Assembly (NCBI GenBank): GCA_963737575.1
Contig: CAVTTJ010000005.1
Location: 62,001 to 126,000, forward strand
DNA length: 64,000 bases
Source of the DNA: VRUE01 sp963737575
GTDB lineage: Bacteria; Actinomycetota; Thermoleophilia; Solirubrobacterales; 70-9
Direction: 5' to 3'
Shown piece after piece: positions 24,766-32,828 of this stretch. How positions within the stretch are numbered: the stretch's first letter is position 1; every line of letters starts with the position of its first letter. The notes under the pieces were generated by a model. It made no database searches. It was not told the DNA's origin and saw only the letters and a list, made by a program, of their open reading frames with translations. Both the position numbers and the translations under genes were made by a program.

Positions 24766-25341
24766 GTGCGAGGTCGCGGAAGTCGCGGCACCCCTGGACC
24801 TGCGCCTACTTTCGCCCTCCGGGTGTCCTATCTGCCGGGTTTCGGCCCCGCCGACGATCACCCGACCGGCTGGCAGCAGGTCGACGGGAGCTGGTGGTGC
24901 CTTGGCTGCATTCGAGAACGGCTCCGGTCCGAACCCGGGGGAGAGGTCGCCCTGGTCGACCTCGAACTGCGCCGCGATCCGAAGCGGCCGAACGGGGCCA
25001 TCGCCGCCGCCGCCGGCTCGAAAGGAAAGCTCGTCGCCCTGCGCCGGCGGCTCCTGCACGACGAGGAGAAGCCCCCGATCCCGAAACCGAAACCCGAAAA
25101 GCGGCAGCGCCGCAAATACGCAACGCGGGCCGGGAAGCTCGCCGAGGACGCATTGCGGGAGAACCCGGCGCGGTTGAACCGGGAGATAGCCGAGGCGGTC
25201 GGTGTAAGCGAGAACGCCGTGAAGCGGGCCCGGCACCGGCTCGAGGCCGTCGGGGAGATTCCTCGCCTGAGGGGGAACCGAGGCGGCTCGATGCGGCCTG
25301 AGAGCAAGCCGCGGGAGACCACGGCTCGGAGGCGGTTCTAG
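24766..25341 (+). CDS. Zinc-finger plus winged-HTH protein
   Basis: A 191-aa protein. The N-terminal part has SWWCLGCIRERL preceded by GTGWQQVDG-like TGWQQVDG, half of a zinc knuckle similar to that of the preceding gene. A basic linker (KPKPEKRQRRKYATRAGK) leads to an HTH (LNREIAEAVGVSENAVKRARHRLEAVG). GTG 24766 is used; a GTG near 24826 would also fit. A competing frame from ATG 24741 lacks these motifs. Probably a DNA-binding protein of the element, related in design to its upstream neighbour. Confidence 0.6.
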   Translation: MRGRGSRGTPGPAPTFALRVSYLPGFGPADDHPTGWQQVDGSWWCLGCIRERLRSEPGGEVALVDLELRRDPKRPNGAIAAAAGSKGKLVALRRRLLHDEEKPPIPKPKPEKRQRRKYATRAGKLAEDALRENPARLNREIAEAVGVSENAVKRARHRLEAVGEIPRLRGNRGGSMRPESKPRETTARRRF

Positions 25342-25425
25342 GTGACGGTCCCCCTACGGTTGCTCACGACGCTGCTTCCGAGGTGGCAAGCGGCCGACCC
25401 TGTTGCCGGCCGCCTGCGCCTCAGC

Positions 25426-26067
25426 TCAGCCCCCTGCCCGGAACGTGATGCCACTCAGCAGGACCGCGGGGGTGCCTCCCTCGTCCACAACGGCGCCGGC
25501 CCCAACGCCTTCCACGCCCGATCCAAGAATGAGCACGATGCTTTCTTTTGGCTGTTCAAAGATCTGAACCGTGCCGCTTGCCGGGCGATAGCCAGAAGGA
25601 AGGGTGAAGATGACCCCGGAGCTGCCTTTTTTCACAGACCCTTCCAGGTGGACGATCCCGAAGGCGTCCTTGTAGAAGCCGGTCGGCTGAAAGTTCAGTC
25701 CAGGTTCCCCGGGGATATTTGTGGCGCCGTTTTCGAACCCGGGCTGCCCAGGCGCTCCGATCAGTCGGATCGGTTCGGCCGGTGGAATCGAATCGGCGCT
25801 GGCGGCGTGAGTCGCGCTAGGCACGGTCCCCAGCTTGCTGAGGTTGATCTGCGTGCCTGTCAATGTGCCTTTCTTGACCTTGGCGGCCGTGATCGCTTCC
25901 TTCTTCACTTTCGCAGTGGTGACCGCGTTCTTCTTCAATTGCTTGGGGCCGACGCTGTTCTTCCCGAGCTGAGAGGCGGCATAGGCCGCGCCTCCGCTCA
26001 GCACCACGAACGCCAGAATCGTGACCATCACGTTCGCGTAGGTGAGCTTGGGGCGCAGGTTCTTCAC
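25426..26067 (-). CDS. Exported surface-type protein, KNSVGxKQL family (copy 2)
   Basis: A 213-aa protein: exported N-terminus (VMVTILAFVVLSGGAAYAAS), stalk (LGKNSVGPKQLKKNAVTTAK, VKKEAITAAKVKKGTLTGTQ), then a beta-rich head (GFYKDAFGIVHLEGSVKKGS, FTLPSGYRPASGTVQIFEQP). GTG 26067 follows GAGGGAG. Middle DNA is nearly identical to the copy at 27172-27801, including the stretch encoding PPAEPIRLIGAPGQPGFENG. Function unknown. Confidence 0.85.
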   Translation of the reverse strand: MKNLRPKLTYANVMVTILAFVVLSGGAAYAASQLGKNSVGPKQLKKNAVTTAKVKKEAITAAKVKKGTLTGTQINLSKLGTVPSATHAASADSIPPAEPIRLIGAPGQPGFENGATNIPGEPGLNFQPTGFYKDAFGIVHLEGSVKKGSSGVIFTLPSGYRPASGTVQIFEQPKESIVLILGSGVEGVGAGAVVDEGGTPAVLLSGITFRAGG

Positions 26068-26343
26068 AGGGACTCCCTCTCGAGGAGAATCAGATCAACG
26101 GACGACTCCGACTCTCGCAGGTCGGGAACAGATGAGCCTCGAGCGTCCGCGATCGCCTGCATGAGTAGCGGTCCAACATCTGTCCCTCGTACTTGCGGCC
26201 CGGAAACGAGCTGGCCTAGCGTTTTCTTTGATCGGGGAAGGACTCAACTCGCAAGCCTCCCTCCGATCCGGCCCCCGGACTCGAATGGTCTGCTTAGTCG
26301 CGGGGGCCGCGTCTTGCCAGGGCAAGACCCGACGCCATCCGAA
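26068..26343. other. Intergenic gap between surface-protein copies 2 and 3
   Basis: About 275 nt. It holds the upstream region of copy 2 and, unlike the 27.0-27.2 kb gap, no recognisable remnant of the neighbouring 111-aa gene. A GC-rich inverted segment (TCTTGCCAGGGCAAGA at about 26313-26328) could form a short hairpin near the 3' end of copy 3 but has no T-tract. Confidence 0.4.
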
Positions 26344-27000
26344 TCAGGATTCGGCGCGGAACGTGATCCCGTCGAGGAATACATTGTCAGTTTCTGCCGG
26401 CGAGACGACCGCGCCGTCGCCAAATGTGTGCGGAAGGTTCGAGCCATCGATAAGCACGCTACCCACTTCGTTGGGGCAACCGGCACCGCCAAAGCACGCC
26501 ACAGGCTCCTGGAGGAAGCGACCGCTGGCTGGACGGTAGCCGGGGGGCAGCGCGAAGATGGCTGTGCGTTCTTTCCCCCCGCTGACCTCGCCCCTCAGGT
26601 GGACGACCCCCGCATGATCCTTGTAAAAGGCCACGGGTTCCGGGTGGCCGCCGACCAGAGGCATCGAGTTTCGCCACCCATTATGGAATTCGGTGACTTC
26701 GTGCCAGCCTTCGGAAGGGGCAAGGGTGTCAGCTATCTGTGCGGATTGGGCGCTGGGCACGGTGCCGAGAGTCGAGGCATTGATCTGGGTCCCGGTCAGC
26801 GTGCCGCTCTTCACTTTTGCAGCGGTGATCGCCTGCTTCTTGATTTTTGCTGTGGTCACGGAGTTCTTCTTCAGCTGCTTGGTCCCGACGCTGTTCTTGG
26901 GCAGCTGGGTGGCGGCGTAGGAAGCGCCGCCGAGGGCGATGAACAGGGCCAAACAGGAGGTCACGTTGGCAAACGTGAGCCGGGTCCGCAGAGTCTTCAT
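26344..27000 (-). CDS. Exported surface-type protein, KNSVGxKQL family (copy 3)
   Basis: A 218-aa protein with N-terminus LTFANVTSCLALFIALGGAS and stalk LPKNSVGTKQLKKNSVTTAK, VKSGTLTGTQINASTLGTVP. The head (FYKDHAGVVHLRGEVSGGKE, FALPPGYRPASGRFLQEPVA) ends in LDGITFRAES. ATG 27000 follows GGAGGACAC. Its first 90 nt are almost identical to those of the next copy, whereas the heads differ, so the two share a recent common or converted 5' end. Confidence 0.85.
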   Translation of the reverse strand: MKTLRTRLTFANVTSCLALFIALGGASYAATQLPKNSVGTKQLKKNSVTTAKIKKQAITAAKVKSGTLTGTQINASTLGTVPSAQSAQIADTLAPSEGWHEVTEFHNGWRNSMPLVGGHPEPVAFYKDHAGVVHLRGEVSGGKERTAIFALPPGYRPASGRFLQEPVACFGGAGCPNEVGSVLIDGSNLPHTFGDGAVVSPAETDNVFLDGITFRAES

Positions 27001-27048
27001 GTGTCCTCCGTTTCGACGAGGGCAAAAGGGCGAGATCGATCGACAGTC

Positions 27049-27171
27049 TCACCCTTTTTTCGCGGTGCCAAGAGGTTCACCTTGCCGCATGAGGTTCAAC
27101 AGGCCCGTTTCGCCGTCGACACCCTCTCGGCAGTCCTGGAACCGCTGCAGCGCCCAGATCGCCGCCGCGGC
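27049..27171 (-). pseudogene. Truncated duplicate of the 111-aa gene's C-terminus
   Basis: Minus-strand translation gives IWALQRFQDCREGVDGETGL, then LNLMRQGEPLGTAKKG and a stop at 27049-27051. This matches the end of the 111-aa protein at 27850-28185 (VWVLQRFREAREGFDGETGL, LNLVRQGNPLGTAKPE). About 40 codons remain and there is no start. It sits upstream of surface-protein copy 3 exactly as the full gene sits upstream of copy 4, showing that the gene pair was duplicated as a unit. Confidence 0.85.
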
Positions 27172-27801
27172 TCAGCTTCCGCCCCGGTAGGTGATGCCGC
27201 TGAGCAGAACCTCTTCTTTCAAGGCCAGCACAGAGCCGGCCTGGAATGGTCCATCCGCCGCTCCGAGAATGAACACGCCGCCTTCGGTGGCCTGTTCAAA
27301 GACCTGAACCGTGCCGCTCGCGGGACGATAGCCGGGGGGAAGGGTGAAGACGAGGGGGTTGCTGCCTCTTTTCACAAGCCCTTCCAGGTGGACCACCCCG
27401 AAGGCGTCCTTGTAGAAGCCGGTCTGCGGAAAGCTCACCGGGCCCCCGGTGGCATTTGTGGCGCCGTTTTCGAACCCGGGCTGCCCAGGCGCTCCGATCA
27501 GTCGGATCGGTTCGGCCGGCGGAATCGAATCGGCGCTGGCGGCGTGAGTCGCGCTCGGCACCGTGCCGAGCTTCGCCAGGTTGATCTGCTTGCCGGTCAA
27601 CGTGCCTTTCTTGACCTTGGCCGCCGTGATCGCTTCTTTCTTCACTTTCGCGGTGGTGACCGCATTCTTATTGAGCTGCTTGGCACCGACACTGTTCTTG
27701 GGCAGCTGGGTGGCCGCGTAGGAAGCGCCGCCGAGGGCGACGAACAGGGCCAAACAGGAGGTCACGTTGGCAAACGTGAGCCGGGTCCGCAGGGTCTTCA
27801 T
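27172..27801 (-). CDS. Exported surface-type protein, KNSVGxKQL family (copy 4, mosaic)
   Basis: A 209-aa protein. The N-terminal 30 codons and the leader match copy 3 (LTFANVTSCLALFVALGGAS), while the stalk and head match copy 2 (VKKEAITAAKVKKGTLTGKQ, PPAEPIRLIGAPGQPGFENG, GFYKDAFGVVHLEGLVKRGS). It is thus a mosaic of its two neighbours. ATG 27801 with GGAGAACAC upstream. Same probable surface role; function unknown. Confidence 0.85.
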   Translation of the reverse strand: MKTLRTRLTFANVTSCLALFVALGGASYAATQLPKNSVGAKQLNKNAVTTAKVKKEAITAAKVKKGTLTGKQINLAKLGTVPSATHAASADSIPPAEPIRLIGAPGQPGFENGATNATGGPVSFPQTGFYKDAFGVVHLEGLVKRGSNPLVFTLPPGYRPASGTVQVFEQATEGGVFILGAADGPFQAGSVLALKEEVLLSGITYRGGS

Positions 27802-27849
27802 GTGTTCTCCATTTCGGCGAGGGCAACAAGACGAGGCCGATCGACTATC

Positions 27850-28185
27850 TCACTCGGGTTTCGCGGTGCCGAGAGGATTACCTTGCCGCACAAGGTTCAA
27901 CAGCCCGGTTTCGCCGTCGAAGCCCTCCCGGGCCTCTCGGAACCGCTGAAGCACCCAGACGGCTCGGTCGATCGTCAGTCCCCGCTCCTCAATGAACCGG
28001 ACGAGGCACCGGAGGGCAAGGGCGTCGAAATGGTCGGGGTCCTTGGCGGCGGCGAGGACCGTCAGGCGGATGGCGTCAGCCAGGTCAACGCGTGGGAGAT
28101 CGAGGGCGATGTTGCGGGCGAGGCCGTAACTACCAGTGTTGAGCGCGGTCCTGAAGCGGCCATAGTCGGTGCCGGCGTTGCTCAC
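27850..28185 (-). CDS. Uncharacterised 111-aa helical protein with LexA box at its start
   Basis: A 111-aa, probably all-helical protein (YGRFRTALNTGSYGLARNIA, LPRVDLADAIRLTVLAAAKD, FDALALRCLVRFIEERGLTI, DRAVWVLQRFREAREGFDGE). I do not recognise a named family; similar small helical proteins occur in related genomes. GTG 28185 is the start, and its G is the last base of a perfect SOS box identical to that of imuB. This predicts DNA-damage induction. Surface-protein copy 4 follows 48 nt downstream on the same strand. A truncated second copy of this gene lies at 27049-27171. Confidence 0.7.
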   Translation of the reverse strand: MSNAGTDYGRFRTALNTGSYGLARNIALDLPRVDLADAIRLTVLAAAKDPDHFDALALRCLVRFIEERGLTIDRAVWVLQRFREAREGFDGETGLLNLVRQGNPLGTAKPE

Positions 28186-28198
28186 GAACGTATGTTCG
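28185..28198. promoter_or_regulatory. LexA/SOS box at the start of the 111-aa gene
   Basis: CGAACGTATGTTCG on the plus strand, which reads CGAACATACGTTCG on the minus strand. It is base-for-base identical to the box at imuB and fits the actinobacterial consensus (CGAAC-N4-GTTCG). It overlaps the GTG start of the minus-strand gene by one base and is 47 nt upstream of the plus-strand gene at 28245, so it could act on either. A TTGACC lies just upstream of it on the minus strand, as at imuB. Confidence 0.85.
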
Positions 28199-28244
28199 CA
28201 TCAGGGTCAAGTTGCGCCGGGTCGGTCGTCAATGTCTCCTACCC

Positions 28245-28523
28245 ATGGATGGAGAAGAGATCAGGAAGAGGCTGGCGGAGCTCGAGACGGCGCCGCAGGA
28301 CCGACACCGGGAGACCATCGCCATCTACTTCTCCGTCGTCGAGGAAGCCGGCATCGCCCTCGATGACGCCTCTGCCTGGGTCGAAGAAAACGGGGGATTC
28401 GATCGCGAAGTCCAGATCCGCACCCCCACTCGCCTGCAGGCAGGGAAACTCGTCGCCCCTCCGCCACCCGACCCCGAACGCTTCTTCGTCATCCCGATCG
28501 AGGCATTGGCGGCGCCGAAGTAG
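28245..28523 (+). CDS. Hypothetical 92-aa protein divergent from the SOS-box gene
   Basis: ATG 28245 to TAG 28523. The N-terminal half is helical and charged (GEEIRKRLAELETAPQDRHR, IYFSVVEEAGIALDDASAWV); the C-terminal half is Pro-rich with PPPPDPERFFVIP. No membrane segment, Cys motif or known family. Shares an intergenic region of 59 nt, including the LexA box, with the divergent 111-aa gene. Confidence 0.5.
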   Translation: MDGEEIRKRLAELETAPQDRHRETIAIYFSVVEEAGIALDDASAWVEENGGFDREVQIRTPTRLQAGKLVAPPPPDPERFFVIPIEALAAPK

Positions 28524-28561
28524 GCGCCCCGCAAGCCACCAGAGGCGTAGCATGAATCTCG

Positions 28562-28783
28562 ATGTGTGCAGCCTGCGCATTGGCGGCGATGGCCGGTGCT
28601 TCCGGGACCCGGACCTGGCTACAGGCGAACCATCCGGCCTGGCTAACGGACCAACGGTTGAAACGCGCAACGGTCGGCGTCTTCGTCGTGGCGACCATCG
28701 CCGGTACGACTCGGATGAGTGGCTCGACCACCGCGATACCCCAGCACCAGGGAACCGCGGTCCAGCACACAGCGCCCCGCTAA
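28562..28783 (+). CDS. Small membrane-associated protein with N-terminal CxxC
   Basis: ATG 28562 encodes 73 residues: MCAACALAAMAGASGTRTWL, then a hydrophilic stretch with WLTDQRLKRATVG, and a hydrophobic helix (VGVFVVATIAG). Similar short proteins with an MCxxC start and a WLTxxRLRR segment occur in actinobacteria, as far as I recall. No function known. Confidence 0.5.
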   Translation: MCAACALAAMAGASGTRTWLQANHPAWLTDQRLKRATVGVFVVATIAGTTRMSGSTTAIPQHQGTAVQHTAPR

Positions 28784-28963
28784 ACGTCCTGGAGCGGAGA
28801 CTGGCCAACGTCGGCGCGGCGACGTATGATTCGGGCATACATAAATGGGGCCCGCGACGTGCTAGCGCCCGGGCCCCCGGCGACGGGCTCAGTTGGAACC
28901 AGGCCCGCCGCAGGGCCCACGGTACTGCCCCGCAAGGCCCCTCGAATCCGAGGAGGAATAGGC

Positions 28964-29011
28964 ATGTCCAAGATTGAACATGGGTTCGCGTCCGAAGGGG
29001 CGAGCACCTGA
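28964..29011 (+). CDS. Possible 15-residue leader ORF coupled to the integrase
   Basis: A strong GAGGAGGAA at 28949-28957 precedes ATG 28964, which opens the 15-codon frame MSKIEHGFASEGAST. Its TGA overlaps the integrase ATG (TGATG at 29009-29013). The arrangement suggests the leader supplies the ribosome for the integrase. It may have no product role. Confidence 0.3.
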   Translation: MSKIEHGFASEGAST

Positions 29012-30298
29012 TGGCGGCCCGAGGAAGCATCCAGCTCCGCCACCAGAAGCACTGTGGGGCGAAAGGGAAGAAGAGCAGCCGCACCTGCAAGTGCGGCCCG
29101 ACTGTCTACGCAGTCCTGATGGGCGAGTGGTCGAAGATCGGCCATCTGGCCGAGGGCTGGCACCGCGAGAATCTCCACGAGTTCGAGGATCAGCTCGCGG
29201 ATATGCGCCGGAAGCTGACCCTCGGCGAACCGTACAAGCCCGTCGAGCCGAAGTTGCTCCGCGAGTGGGCAGACGAGTGGTTCGAGGAGCTGTACAACGT
29301 CGCCAAGGCCGGCGGCATCTCGAGGTTGACGTACAACCACTACGAGGGCGACTGGCGCAACCATCTCGAGCCCGCGTTCGGTGACAAGCAGATCGGGGCG
29401 ATCACGTAAGGACGTGCGTCGCTATATCCACGAGAAGATCGCGGCGGGCCTTTCACCACAGACCGCCAACTCGACGATCACGCCGCTGTCAGCGATGCTG
29501 ACTGACGCCCGCGAAGACGGGCTGATCGCCTCGAATCCCTGCCAGCAGCCGCGGCGGGCGCGCCACGGCGGATCAAAGCGCAAGGCCCTGCTCGCCGAGG
29601 TCAACACCGAGGGGCCCAAGCACCTCGAGCCGACCCAGGCCCGGGCACTGCTCGCGGCCACGCCCGAGCCGCACCGCGACCTCGTCCTCGCGGCGCTCTC
29701 GATAGGGTTCCGCCGCGGCGAGCTGCTCGGCCTCAAATGGGAGGACATCCGCTAGGCGGATGATCGGATCGACCTCAAGCGCCAGCTCCAACGGCGCAAG
29801 CCGGTCAAGCCGAAGTGCGACTCATTCCGCGAGGTCCCGCTGTACTCGGGCCTGCGGGCGGTGCTGGCGAAGCGCCGGGAGGCCGAGGGCTACCTGTTCC
29901 TGGCGCCCTCGGGCAAACCCTGGGAAGACGCGGAGCCCGGCCGCGCCTTTCTCTCGGCGGCGTATAAGGCGGCTGGGCTGAGGCGCCCGGGTGTGCTGTG
30001 GCATTCGCTCCGCCACAGCTACGCCAGCATCCTCGCGGCGGGCGGCATCCGCGAGGACGTCGTCGCCGTCCTGATGGGCCACAAGCGCCGCGGCACCACC
30101 TCGATCTACACGCATCTGTTCGCCGATGCGTTCGATGGCGTCGAGGAGGCGCTCGACCAGGTGCTCGGCGGCGTCAATGAGACGTCAATGGCGTGCAGTG
30201 TGCACTACGGAGCACAACGGCAACGGGCGGTCAGGCGACAATCGCCGCGAGCCCGCTCCGGTGCTGGGGATTTAGCGTGTCCTGGTCGCGTCCGGTAG
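29011..30298 (+). pseudogene. Tyrosine recombinase/integrase, broken by a frameshift and an amber stop
   Basis: Three consecutive frames together make a full phage-type integrase of about 420 residues. Part 1 (29011-29409) has an Arm/SAM-like N-terminal domain (WADEWFEELYNVAKAGGISR, NHYEGDWRNHLEPAFGDKQI). A frame change at about 29403 (consistent with loss of two bases at ATCACGTAAG) leads to part 2, which contains the first catalytic Arg (LSIGFRRGELLGLKWEDI). A TAG at 29753-29755 interrupts the same frame. Part 3 has HSLRHSYAS (His-x-x-Arg) and the nucleophile Tyr in TSIYTHLF. All catalytic residues are still readable, so inactivation looks recent. Confidence 0.88.
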
Positions 30299-30333
30299 TT
30301 GCGCTTAGTGACACGGGATGCGACGTTTCACAT

Positions 30334-31293
30334 GTGAGCACGCCCGAGTTCGCAGAGGTCCGGATCGAGCCCGCAGCTGGTCTCCGGCTCCCGCGCTGGG
30401 CGATCGTCCGCCGCTGCGCCCTGGCGCTCTACCTCGTCGCCATGGTGGTGTGGAGCGCAACGTACGGGATCCCGGTCCAGCGCGAGCTCGTCATCGCCTG
30501 GGTCTGCGGTGCGCTGGTCTGCGTCTCGATCGGCCGCCATCCGCGCCAGATCCTGCAGCTGGTCCTCGACTGGGCCCCGATCGCCGCCGTGCTCCTCATC
30601 TATGACTTCAGCCGCGGGGCGGCGGACTCGGTCGGGATCGGCGCCCATGTCCACCCCATGATCGACTTCGACCGCTCCGTCTTCTTCGGCCAGACGCCGA
30701 CCGAATGGCTGCAGGCGCGCCTCCACCATCCCGGCGTCGTCGGCCCCTGGGACGTCGCCTTCACCCTCGTCTATACCTCCTACTTCATTGTCCCCTTCGT
30801 CCTCGCCGGCTACCTCTGGGTGCGCGAGCGCCTCGCCTTCCTCGCCTTCGCCAGGCGGCTGGTGACCCTCGCCCTCGCCGGCCTCGCCACCTACGTCCTC
30901 TTCCCGGCGGCGCCGCCCTGGATGGCCGCCGAAATGGGCCTGCTCGAAGGGGTCCACCGGACGACCGCCGAAGGCTGGCAGGTGCTCGGCGTCGGGACAG
31001 CGGGCCTCTTCTCGGAGGGCCAGGCGAGCGTCAACCTCGTCGCCGCGGTCCCCTCGCTCCACTCAGCCTTCACCGCGCTGGTCGCGATGTTCCTCTGGCG
31101 GCGGGTCCGCCCCCCGCTGCGGCCGCTGCTCGTCCTCTACCCGCTGGCAATGGGCCTGACGCTGATCGCGACCGGCGAGCACTACTTCTTCGACGTCCTG
31201 CTCGGGTGGCTCTACGCCGGGGCCGTAATGGCAGCCTGGGGTTGGTGGGAAGCGCGCCGGGGAGCGGCCTACTCGGCCCCGTACTCGCTGTAG
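30334..31293 (+). CDS. PAP2-superfamily membrane phosphatase/phosphotransferase
   Basis: A 319-aa protein with about six membrane helices and PAP2 motifs: VPSLHSAFTALVAMFLW (second motif) and TGEHYFFDVLLGW (third motif with catalytic His and Asp). It resembles the Aur1/Ipt1-like branch (PAP2_3), acting on lipid or polyisoprenoid phosphates at the membrane. GTG 30334 is chosen because the longer frame runs into the integrase remnant. It is the first intact gene to the right of the element. The 3' end overlaps the convergent aldehyde dehydrogenase by 25 nt. Confidence 0.85.
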   Translation: MSTPEFAEVRIEPAAGLRLPRWAIVRRCALALYLVAMVVWSATYGIPVQRELVIAWVCGALVCVSIGRHPRQILQLVLDWAPIAAVLLIYDFSRGAADSVGIGAHVHPMIDFDRSVFFGQTPTEWLQARLHHPGVVGPWDVAFTLVYTSYFIVPFVLAGYLWVRERLAFLAFARRLVTLALAGLATYVLFPAAPPWMAAEMGLLEGVHRTTAEGWQVLGVGTAGLFSEGQASVNLVAAVPSLHSAFTALVAMFLWRRVRPPLRPLLVLYPLAMGLTLIATGEHYFFDVLLGWLYAGAVMAAWGWWEARRGAAYSAPYSL

Positions 31294-32759
31294 GGGTACC
31301 ACCATTCCTTGCGCTCGATCCGCGTCTCCATGTGGACGTGCTTGGTCTCCTGGAAGGCCTCGAGGCCCTCGCGGCCCAGCTCGCGCCCAAGCCCGGACTG
31401 CTTGAAGCCCCCGAACGGGCCGGCGTCGTTGTCGGTCAGCGGGTCGTTGATCCAGACCGTCCCCGCCCGCAGCTCGCGCATGCAGCGGACGGCGCTCTGG
31501 AGGTCGCCGGTGTAGACGTTTGCGCCGAGCCCGAACTCGGTGCCGTTGGCCCGCTCGATCGCCTCGTCGAGCGAGCCGACGCTGACGATCGGCGCCACCG
31601 GGCCGAAGGTCTCCTCGCGTAGAAGGGCCGAGTCGGTGTCCGCCCCGACGACCACGGCGGGGGAGAGGAAATGGCCGCGCTCCTGGCCGCCGTCGTCGCC
31701 GCCGACGAGGATCTCGGCGCCGGCCGCGGTCGCCGCCTCGAGCTGGGCCAGCACCTTCGACCGCTGCGGGTCGGAGACCATCGGCCCGATGTCGGTGGCG
31801 ACCTCGAAGGGGTCGCCGAGGACGAGGCCGCGGGTGTGCTCGACGAAGGCCTCGACGTACTCGTCGAAGACCTCCTCGGAGACGTAGAAGCGCTCGGCGG
31901 AGGTGCAGACCTGACCGGCGTTGAGGAACGCCGCCCAGGCGCCGCCGCGGGCCGCGATCTCGAGCTTGGGGGCGACGTCGGCGCAGACGATGAAGGCGTC
32001 CTTGCCGCCCATCTCGAGGTTCATCCGCGCCATCCGCGCGCTGCACGCGGCGGCGACCTTCTTGCCGGTCGCGACCGATCCGGTGAAGGCGATGCAGTCG
32101 ACGTCGGGGTGCTCGGCGAGGTGGGCGCCGACGTCGGCGGCGCCGGCGATCAGGTTGACGACCCCGGGAGGCAGGTGCTCGAAGGCGCCCGCCAGCATCA
32201 GGGTCGAGAGCGGGGTCAGCTCCGAGGGCTTGCAGACGACGCAGTTGCCGGCCGCCAATGCCGGGGCGACCTTCCAGGCGAGGAGCAGCAGCGGGTAGTT
32301 CCAGGGGACGATGCAACCGACGACGCCGAGCGGGTCCTTGACGACCAGCGCCAGTTGCGTCGCCTCGATCGGGGGGATCACCCGGCCGGCATGGTCGCGG
32401 CCGATCTCGGCGTAGTAGTCGAAGGCCGCCGCGGTCCAGTCGAGCTCGTCGCGGTTCTCGACAAGCGGCTTGCCGCCCTCGGCGGTCATCGTCCGCGCCA
32501 GGTCCTCAGCGCTCTGGCGCAGCCGCCTGGCGACCTCGTGCAGGAGATCGCAGCGCTCGCCGGCGCTCGTCCGCGCCCATTCCGGCCAGGCCGCCCGCGC
32601 CGCTGTCACCGCCGCGTCGACCTGCTCAATCGAGGCGAACCGCATCTCGACGATCTCCTCGGTCGTGAACGGGTTCTCGATCGCGGCCGCCTCCCCGTCG
32701 CCGTCGACAGCCGCGCCGCCGATCAGAAGTTGCGTCGGGTGGGAGACCTCGGCGGGCAT
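31269..32759 (-). CDS. NAD(P)-dependent aldehyde dehydrogenase (betaine/aminobutyraldehyde-type)
   Basis: A 496-aa aldehyde dehydrogenase, full length. Motifs: VPWNYPLLLLAWKVAPALAAG, KPSELTPLS, FTGSVATGKKV, catalytic Glu in NLEMGGKD (Leu is more usual than Met), catalytic Cys in NAGQVCTSAERFYV, and EETFGPVAPIV. Closest in pattern to betaine-aldehyde or gamma-aminobutyraldehyde dehydrogenases, though substrate cannot be fixed. ATG 32759 is preferred over GTG 32780. Confidence 0.9.
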   Translation of the reverse strand: MPAEVSHPTQLLIGGAAVDGDGEAAAIENPFTTEEIVEMRFASIEQVDAAVTAARAAWPEWARTSAGERCDLLHEVARRLRQSAEDLARTMTAEGGKPLVENRDELDWTAAAFDYYAEIGRDHAGRVIPPIEATQLALVVKDPLGVVGCIVPWNYPLLLLAWKVAPALAAGNCVVCKPSELTPLSTLMLAGAFEHLPPGVVNLIAGAADVGAHLAEHPDVDCIAFTGSVATGKKVAAACSARMARMNLEMGGKDAFIVCADVAPKLEIAARGGAWAAFLNAGQVCTSAERFYVSEEVFDEYVEAFVEHTRGLVLGDPFEVATDIGPMVSDPQRSKVLAQLEAATAAGAEILVGGDDGGQERGHFLSPAVVVGADTDSALLREETFGPVAPIVSVGSLDEAIERANGTEFGLGANVYTGDLQSAVRCMRELRAGTVWINDPLTDNDAGPFGGFKQSGLGRELGREGLEAFQETKHVHMETRIERKEWWYPYSEYGAE

Positions 32760-32828
32760 CGGCAGGCAGGCTAACGCCACGGGTGGGTCGGTGGGTTCAA
32801 TTGAGGCAGGCTGAAAGCCGATCCCTAT

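Noticed and set aside
24741..25301. A frame from ATG 24741 overlapping the preceding TGA as a coupled gene
   Set aside because: The CxxC and HTH motifs lie in the frame that starts at 24766, and the 24741 frame is Arg/Pro-rich and featureless.
25342..28977. A 1211-codon plus-strand open frame across the surface-protein array
   Set aside because: It is the antisense of four minus-strand genes with signal peptides and ribosome-binding sites, and has no family features. Long antisense frames are expected in GC-rich DNA.
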